From assembly GCA_023091665.1 (NCBI GenBank), contig JALJCQ010000012.1, positions 2,480,001-2,544,000 of the forward strand: a DNA stretch of 64,000 nucleotides, written 5' to 3'. Source of the DNA: Pythium myriotylum. Lineage: Eukaryota > Oomycota > Peronosporomycetes > Pythiales > Pythiaceae. Positions 22,196 through 32,530 of this stretch are shown here, in pieces. The notes under the pieces are model-generated. The model worked only from the letters and a program-made list of their open reading frames with translations. It did no database searches and was not told where the DNA came from. Both the position numbers and the translations under genes were made by a program. How positions within the stretch are numbered: the first letter of the stretch is position 1; every line of letters begins with the position of its first letter.

Positions 22196-22520
22196 TATTA
22201 TGGGTACAATGTGTCACAACATCTTGAAGTTGAAGTTCAAGTTGTGGAAGATTCAACTGTAGAAAATTCTCAGGTGGAAAGTTCTCCATCTAGTTCTGGG
22301 TTGAACCCAGTTCAACCCATCAACCTTGTTGAAGTACCCACGAAGTGTGTATACCTCTGCATATGATTACGATAGGTAGGACATGCATATGTTTATGGTA
22401 GCGTAGGACACAAGACGGCTTAGAGGTAGCGACAGCGAACTAAGTCCCGATCAATTCACTCTGCATTTTGCCAAGCTTCAGTCAAGTCCACTCCTCTTCT
22501 CGACTTCGTGACCTTTAATA
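22196..22520 (+). repeat. Family 2 LTR, 325 bp, TA...TA termini
   Basis: TATTATGGG to CTTTAATA, with a native left junction. Right flank CAAGC is family 1 integrase. It is shorter than 9281-9630 because the U3 dyad array has three units instead of five. Confidence 0.88.
22247..22284 (+). promoter_or_regulatory. Contracted GAAnnTTC array (three units)
   Basis: Dyads at 22247, 22262 and 22277, again at exact 15-bp spacing. Two units fewer than the sister LTR. Confidence 0.45.
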
Positions 22521-22521
22521 C

Positions 22522-25098
22522 AAGCGTGGCATCGAGCACGACGTCACGCCGCCATACACGCCTCAGTTGAACGGTGTGGCAGAACGCATGAACCGAACCA
22601 TCGGTGAGTGTGGTCGTTGCAAGCTCCACCATGCCAACTTGTCCGACGAGTACTGGGGCGAAGCCGTCATGACTGCAGTCGAAGTTCGCAACCGACTTCC
22701 GACCCGCGCTCAAGACTTGTACAAGTCGCCGTACGAAGAATGGTACGGGAAGAAGCCCTTGCTCGCCAACTTCAAGGTGTTCGGCTGCCATGCGTACGTC
22801 CACGTGCCCAAGGAGAAGCGGTCGAAGTTCGACGCCCGAGCCATCTTGTGTCGGTTCCTCGGCTACTCGGACCACGAGAAGGCGTATCGGTTTGAAGAAA
22901 TCGCAACCGGCCGGATCGTCATCAGTCGAGACGCGCAGTTCATGGAAGACACATTCGACGATGGCAAGCGCGAAGAACCCTGGAGCAAGTCCGTCGAGTT
23001 CCGCGACGATGAAGATGATGAAGATCAAGATGAAGCAACCGACAACCAAGATGATGAAGACATGGGTGAGCAGCCAGCCTCACCAGCACCAAGTCAGCGC
23101 AGCTACGAGCGACCGGAGTGGCAACAGGGCCAGCGGTCGCAGCGTCCAGCAGCACCAGCATCGGCCCAGCAGCCGAATGTCGACTACGCACCAGGGTCCA
23201 AGCGCCACTCTCGCACGCACTCGCTCGAGAACCTGGCTGAACCGCCAGTTGAGAAGCGCTACGGACGGGTTGGTCGCACAAGTGGTGCGACTCCACCACC
23301 CACGCAAGGTTCAAGGACATCGCTCGAAGATCTGTCTGCACTGCTCACGTCGATCGAAGAGGAAGGCGTAGAAGATGAAGACGAAGAAGGCGAAGACGTG
23401 CAAGAACAAGGGGGAGAAGATCAAGATCACGATCTCGAAGAGTTTGCTCTCGTCGTGAATTCTGGGGGAGAGTTGCCGACATCGTTCAAGTCGGCGATGG
23501 AATCCGACGACGCCAGCAACTGGAAGGAAGCCTGCGACTCGGAGCTCGAGTCGCTCAAGAAGAACGAGACCTGGGACCTAGTCCCTTTGCCAGCCGGACG
23601 CAAGGCCATCACCAGCAAGTGGGTGTTCAAGGTCAAGGAAACCGCCGAAGGACTCGTCGAGCGGTACAAGGCTCGACTCGTTGCCAAGGGGTTCCTGCAG
23701 AAGTACGGCATCGACTTCGAAGAGACATTCGCACCCGTCGCCAAGTTCACGTCGATCCGCACCATCCTCAGCATCGCCGCTCGACACAAGCTCATGATCC
23801 ATCAGATGGATGTCAAGACGGCGTTCCTGAACGGCAACCTCGACGAAGAAATCTACATGAAGCAGCCCGAAGGCTTCGTCGACCTGCGCCACCCCGACTA
23901 CGTGTGCAAGCTCAAGCGCTCGCTCTACGGTCTCAAGCAGTCGCCACGCATGTGGAACCAGACCATCGACGCCTTCATGCGCAAGGTCGGCTTCACCAAG
24001 TGCGAGATGGACCACTGCGTGTACGTCAAGCGGAGCGGCTCAGCGATGATCTTCGTGGTGATCTACGTCGACGACCTCATCCTCGCCTGCAACAGCCTCG
24101 AGTTGCTCACGGCGACCAAGCGTGCACTCAGCGAACGCTTCGAGATGTCCGACCTCGGCGAACTCAAGTACTGCCTCGGCATGGAAGTTGATCAAGACCC
24201 CAAGTCCGGCGACGTGACCATGCGGCAGACCAAGTTCCTGCAGTCGATCCTGACCAAGTTCGGCATGCAAGACTGCAAACCAGTGAGGACCCCTCAAGAC
24301 CCCGGACTCAAGCTGACCAAGGCCATGTGTGAAGGTGGTTGCAAGCACGAAGACACCATGAAGAACGTGCCGTACCGAAGTGCAGTCGGCGCACTCATGT
24401 ACCTCATGGTCGGCACTCGACCAGACCTCGCAGCGGCAGTCGGCACACTCAGCCAGTTCGCCGCGGACCCGTGTCCAACACACTGGCAAGCTCTCAAGCG
24501 TGTGCTCCGGTATCTGCAAGCGACTCCGACGTACGGCCTGCAGTTCTCGGCATCGAACGACGGAAGACTGGTCGGCTACTCCGACGCCGACTGGGCTGGC
24601 GACATCGAGTCACGTCGAAGCACCAGCGGCTACGTGTTCATGCTCAACGGCGGATGCATCAGCTGGCGCAGCAAGAAGCAGCGAACTGTCGCCCTCTCCT
24701 CGACCGAAGCAGAGTACATGGCTCTATCGGAAGCAATCCAAGAAGCCGTGTGGCTCAAGGCGTTCCTGTGCGAACTCGGCGAAGTTGCAAGCGACCAAGC
24801 GCTCACGGTGTACGAAGACAACCAAGGTGCGATCGCGTTGGCCAAGAACCCCGAGTTCCACAAGCGCACCAAGCACATCGACATTCGCTACCACTTCGTT
24901 CGTGAGAAGGTCGAGGACGGTCAAGTGTCTCTCCAGTATTGCCCGACCCAAGACATGCTTGCCGACATCATGACCAAGCCGATCCCCACGGTTCAGTTCG
25001 ACGTGCTCCGCACCAAGCTTGGTGTTCAAGACGCAGTCGAGTCGAGGGGGGGTGTTGAAGATGATGCGCCCCGAACCCAGCGTCATCATTCCAGTTGA
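22522..25098 (+). pseudogene. Family 1 IN-RT-RNase H fragment, copy K
   Basis: 858 in-frame codons without a natural start. The frame begins in the integrase core ([15 protein letters not shown]) right after the family 2 LTR. It keeps the catalytic Glu ([10 protein letters not shown]), the integrase C-terminus, the linker, RT with YVDD, and RNase H, ending in the LTR. It has DLRHPDY where others read DQRHPDY. Gag, protease and the two integrase Asp residues are missing. It forms the right part of the block inserted at GATGG. Confidence 0.9.
25044..25052 (+). other. Polypurine tract, copy K
   Basis: GAGGGGGGG variant before the LTR; encodes R-G-G instead of R-G-S. Confidence 0.8.
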
Positions 25099-25411
25099 AG
25101 CTCGGCAGTTGAAGCTCGGCTGTAGAAGATTCTCCTGCAGAAGATTCTCCGTGGAAGATTCGACATGTGAAAGATTCGACATGTGGAAGATTCTCCGTCT
25201 GGTTCTGGTTTGAATCCAGTGCCACCCATCGACTTCGTTGAAGTATCCACGAAGTCAGTTTATGTTTGCATATGTTTACGATAGGTAGGACATACATTTG
25301 ATTATGGTAGCGTAGGACACACACAGACGGCTTAGAGGTAGCAGTAGCGAACTAAGTCCCGATCAATTCACTTTGCATTTTGCATCCCACCAACCAAGCG
25401 ACCTTCCAACA
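25053..25411 (+). repeat. Family 1 LTR, right end of the GATGG insertion
   Basis: Native left junction. Right flank GATGG duplicates 11744-11748. It contains a GTGAAAGATTC change in the third-to-fourth dyad region. Confidence 0.95.
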
Positions 25412-26728
25412 GATGGCTCGGGCGTCGAACTTCGACCGCTTCTCCTTGGGCGCGTGGACGTACGCATGGTAGCCGAACACCTCGAAGTTGGCGAGCAAGG
25501 GCTTCTTCCCGTACCATTCTTCGTACGGCGACTTGTACAAATCTTGAGCGCGGGTCGGAAGTCGGTTGCGAACTTCGACTGCAGTCATGACGGCTTCCCC
25601 CCAGTACTCGTCGGACAAGTTGGCATGGTGGAGCTTGCAACGCCCACACTCACCGATGGTTCGGTTCATGCGTTCTGCCACACCGTTCAACTGAGGCGTG
25701 TATGGCGGCGTGACGTCGTGCTCGATGCCACGCTTGCGGCAGAACTTGGCAAGTTTGGCCGACTGGTACTCGCCGCCGCCGTCGATTCGGAGCACCTTGA
25801 CTCGACGACCGGTTTGGTTCTCGGCCCAGTTGACGAACTCGACGAACTTGTCGTAGACTTCGTCCTTGGACCGCATCAGGTACAACTTGCACAGTCGAGA
25901 CTTGTCATCGGTGAACGTGGCAAAGTACTTCATGCCGCCGAAAGTCGGAGTCTTCATGGGGCCGGCCACATCGCTGTACACGACGTCAAGCAGATTCGCA
26001 GACCGCTTGGTCGTGCCCGACTGGAACTTGACGCGAGTCAGCTTGCCGAGTGCACAGCCTTCACAGACCTCCCACTCTTGCACAGACCCAATGTCGAGTC
26101 CGTCGGCGAGGTCCTTCTTGACGATGGCTTCGAGACCGCTGAAGCCGATGTGACCGAGTCGGAGGTGCCACAGGTACGACTTGGACATGGCGCGACCTCG
26201 TCTTGTACTGGCGGCGTGGGCTGCTTCAGTCGACACTGGAGACATGTTGAGCTTGAACAGACCCTTGCCGATTCGAGTGCCGATGGTCCGCTTGGCGCCC
26301 TTCAGCATGACAAAGCAACCGTCCTTGTCGAACGTCACGGGAGCAACGTCCTCCGTGAATCTTCCGACCGAGAACAGGTTGCGGCTGAGCTTGGGGATAT
26401 GCCACACGTTGGTGAGCAAACCCTTCTTGACACCGCTTGGAGTCTTCATCGACATGAGAATGTCTCCCACGCCGACCGCTTGGACCGTGCCATCATCGGC
26501 CAGATGCACGTCGACTGGGTCAATCTTCTTGTAGTTCATCATGAACTGCTTGGTTCGCGACATGTGCTGAGTCGCACCCGAGTCGACCAACCACGCCGTG
26601 GATTGACTCGACTTGCCTTGGGTCTTCCCGACCGAGAACAGGTACTCGCCGGGGTCTTCATCTCGCGCAAGGTTGGCTCGCTGGAACCGTTGCCGAGGGT
26701 TGCCGTTTCCGTTGCCGTTGCCGCCGGA

Positions 26729-26780
<52 letters not shown>

Positions 26781-27556
26781 TCCTTGACACGCGAGTGGCA
26801 CTCCGCGGCCCAATGACCGATCTTGCCGCAGTAGTTGCACGTGCCAGTCTTCTTGACTGCACGGCCCTTGGGCTTCGCGTCACTTGTCATGAACGCTTGG
26901 CCAAGCGTGGCTCCGTCGCCACCTTGCTCCTTGCGCTTCATGTCTTCATGGAGCAGCCGAGACGTCACGAGTTCCCACGTGAGCGCGTCGACACGCGACT
27001 CCAACGCCGTGATGAGGAACTGGTACGACTCGCTGAGACTGCCGAGAAGCGTGATCACCAAGTCGTCTTCGCTGACCGGAGCGCCGACTGCGTCGAGTTG
27101 CTCGGCCAGGGTCTTGAGCTTGTTGATGTGCGTGAGCACATCGTCACCTTCTTCCATCATGGTCGTGAAGAAACGACGACGAAGAAAGAGCTTGTTGGCA
27201 AGGCTCTTCTTCTCGAAGTGTTCTTCCAGTCTTGACCATGCATCTTGCGCACCACTCGCCGACCGAACCAGCGGGAGCTGCGAGTCTTCCATCGCGAGAC
27301 AGATCATCGCGAGCGCCTTGCGAGACTTCTTCTTGAAGAGGGCTCGGTCCGCGTCGGTCTGGCACTGCTCGAGTTTGACCTCTCCACAGACAACTTCCCA
27401 GACGTCGCGTTCTTCGAGCACCATCTGCATCTTGAACTTCCATGTGTGGAAGTTGGTTCCGTCGAACTTGTTGATGCGGGCTGGGGTGGTCGAATCCATG
27501 GCGAAGGCTGGGGAGGCGAAGTCGGTGGAGGCAGAGTCGGCTGGGCTTGGGCTCAT
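25352..27556 (-). pseudogene. Family 1 gag-PR-IN fragment, minus strand, copy L
   Basis: 734 codons from the PBS ATG (27556). Gag, CCHC, DSG protease and integrase are present up to the integrase C-terminus (FDARAI), where the inserted plus-strand LTR cuts it. Its missing pol part is copy F at 10642-11748. Several private changes suggest decay: RIDGGGEY for RTDGGGEY beside a catalytic Asp, FEVFGYHAYVHAPKE for [17 protein letters not shown] linker of the long type. Confidence 0.9.
25412..25416. repeat. Target-site duplication GATGG, right copy
   Basis: Matches 11744-11748. The minus-strand reading frame continues across the two sites. Confidence 0.85.
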
Positions 27557-27560
27557 AACC
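27546..27560 (-). other. Primer-binding site, copy L
   Basis: Minus-strand GGTTATGAGCCCAAG directly after the LTR 27561-27919. Confidence 0.85.
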
Positions 27561-27919
27561 TGTTGAAAGGTCGCTTGGTTGGTGGGATGCAAAATGCAAA
27601 GTGAATTGATCGGGACTTAGTTCGCTACTGCTACCTCTAAGCCGTCTGTGTGTGTCCTACGCTACCATAATCAAATGTATGTCCTACCTATCGTAAACAT
27701 ATGCAAACATAAACTGACTTCGTGGATACTTCAACGAAGTCGATGGGTGGCACTGGATTCAAACCAGAACCAGACGGAGAATCTTCCACATGTCGAATCT
27801 TCCACATGTCGAATCTTCCACGGAGAATCTTCTGCAGGAGAATCTTCTACAGCCGAGCTTCAACTGCCGAGCTTCAACTGGAATGATGACGCTGGGTTCG
27901 AGGCGCATCATCTTCAACA
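27561..27919 (-). repeat. Family 1 LTR, 5' LTR of minus copy L
   Basis: Reads TGTTGAAAGG at its left end and GAATTGATC inside, unlike the next three LTRs (TGTTGGAAGG, GAATTAATC). Right flank CCTTC is plus-strand gag. Confidence 0.95.
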
Positions 27920-27927
27920 CCTTCGCC

Positions 27928-28646
27928 ATGGATTCGACCACCCCAGCTCGCATCAACAAGTTCGACGGAACCAACTTCCACACATGGAAGTTCAAGATGC
28001 AGATGGTGCTCGAAGAACGCGATGTCTGGGAAGTTGTCTGTGGAGAGGTCAAACTCGAGCAGTGCCAGACCGACGCGGACCGAGCCCTCTTCAAGAAGAA
28101 GTCTCGCAAGGCGCTCGCGATGATCTGTCTCGCGATGGAAGACTCGCAGCTCCCGCTGGTTCGGTCGGCGAGTGGTGCGCAAGATGCATGGTCAAGACTG
28201 GAAGAACACTTCGAGAAGAAGAGCCTTGCCAACAAGCTCTTTCTTCGTCGTCGTTTCTTCACGACCATGATGGAAGAAGGTGACGATGTGCTCACGCACA
28301 TCAACAAGCTCAAGACCCTGGCCGAGCAACTCGACGCAGTCGGCGCTTCGGTCAGCGAAGACGACTTGGTGATCACGCTTCTCGGCAGTCTCAGCGAGTC
28401 GTACCAGTTCCTCATCACGGCGTTGGAGTCGCGTGTCGACGCGCTCACGTGGGAACTCGTGACGTCTCGGCTGCTCCATGAAGACATGAAGCGCAAGGAG
28501 CAAGGTGGCGACGGAGCCACGCTTGGCCAAGCGTTCATGACAAGTGACGCGAAGCCCAAGGGCCGTGCAGTCAAGAAGACTGGCACGTGCAACTACTGCG
28601 GCAAGATCGGTCATTGGGCCGCGGAGTGCCACTCGCGTGTCAAGGA

Positions 28647-28680
<34 letters not shown>

Positions 28681-29157
28681 TCCGGCGGCAACGGCAACGG
28701 AAACGGCAACCCTCGGCAACGGTTCCAGCGAGCGAACCTTGCGCGAGATGAAGACCCCGGCGAGTACCTGTTCTCGGTCGGGAAGACCCAAGGCAAGTCG
28801 AGTCAATCCACGGCGTGGTTGGTCGACTCGGGTGCGACTCAGCACATGTCGCGAACCAAGCAGTTCATGATGAACTACAAGAAGATTGACCCAGTCGACG
28901 TGCATCTGGCCGATGATGGCACGGTCCAAGCGGTTGGCATGGGAGACATTCTCATGTCGATGAAGACTCCAAGCGGTGTCAAGAAGGGTTTGCTCACCAA
29001 CGTGTGGCATATCCCCAAGCTCAGCCGCAACCTGTTCTCGGTCGGAAGATTCACGGAGGACGTTGCTCCCGTGACGTTCGACAAGGACGGTTGCTTTTGT
29101 TGGAAGGTCGCTTGGTTGGTGGGATGCAAAATGCAAAGTGAATTAATCGGGACTTAG
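27928..29157 (+). pseudogene. Family 1 gag-protease fragment, tandem unit 1
   Basis: 409 codons from the strong-context GCCATGG start. PBS and leader are absent because the fragment begins at CCTTC beside a reversed LTR. It contains gag, the CCHC knuckle, the DSG protease motif and sequence to GGTTGCTTT, then reads into the reversed LTR ([12 protein letters not shown] tail). It carries VGMGDILM where many copies have VGVGDILM. Integrase, RT and RNase H are absent. Confidence 0.88.
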
Positions 29158-29456
29158 TTCGCTACTGCTACCTCTAAGCCGTCTGTGTGTGTCCTACGCT
29201 ACCATAATCAAATGTATGTCCTACCTATCGTAAACATATGCAAACATAAACTGACTTCGTGGATACTTCAACGAAGTCGATGGGTGGCACTGGATTCAAA
29301 CCAGAACCAGACGGAGAATCTTCCACATGTCGAATCTTCCACATGTCGAATCTTCCACGGAGAATCTTCTGCAGGAGAATCTTCTACAGCCGAGCTTCAA
29401 CTGCCGAGCTTCAACTGGAATGATGACGCTGGGTTCGAGGCGCATCATCTTCAACA
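29098..29456 (-). repeat. Family 1 LTR, minus strand, tandem unit 1
   Basis: Flanks GCTTT (left) and CCTTC (right). The GAATTAATC variant marks it as a derivative of the LTR at 32172-32530. Confidence 0.95.
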
Positions 29457-29464
29457 CCTTCGCC

Positions 29465-30183
29465 ATGGATTCGACCACCCCAGCTCGCATCAACAAGTTC
29501 GACGGAACCAACTTCCACACATGGAAGTTCAAGATGCAGATGGTGCTCGAAGAACGCGATGTCTGGGAAGTTGTCTGTGGAGAGGTCAAACTCGAGCAGT
29601 GCCAGACCGACGCGGACCGAGCCCTCTTCAAGAAGAAGTCTCGCAAGGCGCTCGCGATGATCTGTCTCGCGATGGAAGACTCGCAGCTCCCGCTGGTTCG
29701 GTCGGCGAGTGGTGCGCAAGATGCATGGTCAAGACTGGAAGAACACTTCGAGAAGAAGAGCCTTGCCAACAAGCTCTTTCTTCGTCGTCGTTTCTTCACG
29801 ACCATGATGGAAGAAGGTGACGATGTGCTCACGCACATCAACAAGCTCAAGACCCTGGCCGAGCAACTCGACGCAGTCGGCGCTTCGGTCAGCGAAGACG
29901 ACTTGGTGATCACGCTTCTCGGCAGTCTCAGCGAGTCGTACCAGTTCCTCATCACGGCGTTGGAGTCGCGTGTCGACGCGCTCACGTGGGAACTCGTGAC
30001 GTCTCGGCTGCTCCATGAAGACATGAAGCGCAAGGAGCAAGGTGGCGACGGAGCCACGCTTGGCCAAGCGTTCATGACAAGTGACGCGAAGCCCAAGGGC
30101 CGTGCAGTCAAGAAGACTGGCACGTGCAACTACTGCGGCAAGATCGGTCATTGGGCCGCGGAGTGCCACTCGCGTGTCAAGGA

Positions 30184-30217
<34 letters not shown>

Positions 30218-30694
30218 TCCGGCGGCAACGGCAACGGAAACGGCAACCCTCGGCAACGGTTCCAGCGAGCGAACCTTGCGCGAGATGAAGACCCCGGCGA
30301 GTACCTGTTCTCGGTCGGGAAGACCCAAGGCAAGTCGAGTCAATCCACGGCGTGGTTGGTCGACTCGGGTGCGACTCAGCACATGTCGCGAACCAAGCAG
30401 TTCATGATGAACTACAAGAAGATTGACCCAGTCGACGTGCATCTGGCCGATGATGGCACGGTCCAAGCGGTTGGCATGGGAGACATTCTCATGTCGATGA
30501 AGACTCCAAGCGGTGTCAAGAAGGGTTTGCTCACCAACGTGTGGCATATCCCCAAGCTCAGCCGCAACCTGTTCTCGGTCGGAAGATTCACGGAGGACGT
30601 TGCTCCCGTGACGTTCGACAAGGACGGTTGCTTTTGTTGGAAGGTCGCTTGGTTGGTGGGATGCAAAATGCAAAGTGAATTAATCGGGACTTAG
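29465..30694 (+). pseudogene. Family 1 gag-protease fragment, tandem unit 2
   Basis: Copy of 27928-29157 shifted by 1537 bp, with the same 409 codons and the same LTR-encoded tail. Confidence 0.88.
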
Positions 30695-30993
30695 TTCGCT
30701 ACTGCTACCTCTAAGCCGTCTGTGTGTGTCCTACGCTACCATAATCAAATGTATGTCCTACCTATCGTAAACATATGCAAACATAAACTGACTTCGTGGA
30801 TACTTCAACGAAGTCGATGGGTGGCACTGGATTCAAACCAGAACCAGACGGAGAATCTTCCACATGTCGAATCTTCCACATGTCGAATCTTCCACGGAGA
30901 ATCTTCTGCAGGAGAATCTTCTACAGCCGAGCTTCAACTGCCGAGCTTCAACTGGAATGATGACGCTGGGTTCGAGGCGCATCATCTTCAACA
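30635..30993 (-). repeat. Family 1 LTR, minus strand, tandem unit 2
   Basis: Same flanks (GCTTT, CCTTC) and GAATTAATC variant as 29098-29456. Confidence 0.95.
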
Positions 30994-31001
30994 CCTTCGC
31001 C

Positions 31002-31720
31002 ATGGATTCGACCACCCCAGCTCGCATCAACAAGTTCGACGGAACCAACTTCCACACATGGAAGTTCAAGATGCAGATGGTGCTCGAAGAACGCGATGTC
31101 TGGGAAGTTGTCTGTGGAGAGGTCAAACTCGAGCAGTGCCAGACCGACGCGGACCGAGCCCTCTTCAAGAAGAAGTCTCGCAAGGCGCTCGCGATGATCT
31201 GTCTCGCGATGGAAGACTCGCAGCTCCCGCTGGTTCGGTCGGCGAGTGGTGCGCAAGATGCATGGTCAAGACTGGAAGAACACTTCGAGAAGAAGAGCCT
31301 TGCCAACAAGCTCTTTCTTCGTCGTCGTTTCTTCACGACCATGATGGAAGAAGGTGACGATGTGCTCACGCACATCAACAAGCTCAAGACCCTGGCCGAG
31401 CAACTCGACGCAGTCGGCGCTTCGGTCAGCGAAGACGACTTGGTGATCACGCTTCTCGGCAGTCTCAGCGAGTCGTACCAGTTCCTCATCACGGCGTTGG
31501 AGTCGCGTGTCGACGCGCTCACGTGGGAACTCGTGACGTCTCGGCTGCTCCATGAAGACATGAAGCGCAAGGAGCAAGGTGGCGACGGAGCCACGCTTGG
31601 CCAAGCGTTCATGACAAGTGACGCGAAGCCCAAGGGCCGTGCAGTCAAGAAGACTGGCACGTGCAACTACTGCGGCAAGATCGGTCATTGGGCCGCGGAG
31701 TGCCACTCGCGTGTCAAGGA

Positions 31721-31754
<34 letters not shown>

Positions 31755-32231
31755 TCCGGCGGCAACGGCAACGGAAACGGCAACCCTCGGCAACGGTTCC
31801 AGCGAGCGAACCTTGCGCGAGATGAAGACCCCGGCGAGTACCTGTTCTCGGTCGGGAAGACCCAAGGCAAGTCGAGTCAATCCACGGCGTGGTTGGTCGA
31901 CTCGGGTGCGACTCAGCACATGTCGCGAACCAAGCAGTTCATGATGAACTACAAGAAGATTGACCCAGTCGACGTGCATCTGGCCGATGATGGCACGGTC
32001 CAAGCGGTTGGCATGGGAGACATTCTCATGTCGATGAAGACTCCAAGCGGTGTCAAGAAGGGTTTGCTCACCAACGTGTGGCATATCCCCAAGCTCAGCC
32101 GCAACCTGTTCTCGGTCGGAAGATTCACGGAGGACGTTGCTCCCGTGACGTTCGACAAGGACGGTTGCTTTTGTTGGAAGGTCGCTTGGTTGGTGGGATG
32201 CAAAATGCAAAGTGAATTAATCGGGACTTAG
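31002..32231 (+). pseudogene. Family 1 gag-protease fragment, tandem unit 3 (left half of the host element)
   Basis: Third copy of the unit. This one is the true left part of the plus-strand element interrupted by the minus element 32172-37221. The coding sequence stops at GCTTT (32167-32171) and resumes with GCTTT at 37222 in the same frame. Residues after 32171 are LTR-encoded. Confidence 0.9.
32167..32171. repeat. Target-site duplication GCTTT, left copy
   Basis: Repeated at 37222-37226, bracketing the complete minus element. Confidence 0.92.
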
Positions 32232-32530
32232 TTCGCTACTGCTACCTCTAAGCCGTCTGTGTGTGTCCTACGCTACCATAATCAAATGTATGTCCTACCT
32301 ATCGTAAACATATGCAAACATAAACTGACTTCGTGGATACTTCAACGAAGTCGATGGGTGGCACTGGATTCAAACCAGAACCAGACGGAGAATCTTCCAC
32401 ATGTCGAATCTTCCACATGTCGAATCTTCCACGGAGAATCTTCTGCAGGAGAATCTTCTACAGCCGAGCTTCAACTGCCGAGCTTCAACTGGAATGATGA
32501 CGCTGGGTTCGAGGCGCATCATCTTCAACA
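32172..32530 (-). repeat. Family 1 LTR, 3' LTR of copy N
   Basis: Left flank GCTTT. The right junction is the native PPT, CTCCCCCTC on the plus strand. Confidence 0.95.

Larger units (their letters stand above)
27920..32530. repeat. Tandem array: 1537-bp unit, three copies
   Basis: Unit is 1178 bp of plus-strand gag/protease DNA plus a 359-bp minus-strand LTR. Unit starts are 27920, 29457 and 30994. The encoded products are identical in all three. The most direct origin is unequal exchange between the LTR of copy L and the LTR of the element at 32172, both in minus orientation on either side of the gag segment. Confidence 0.92.
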
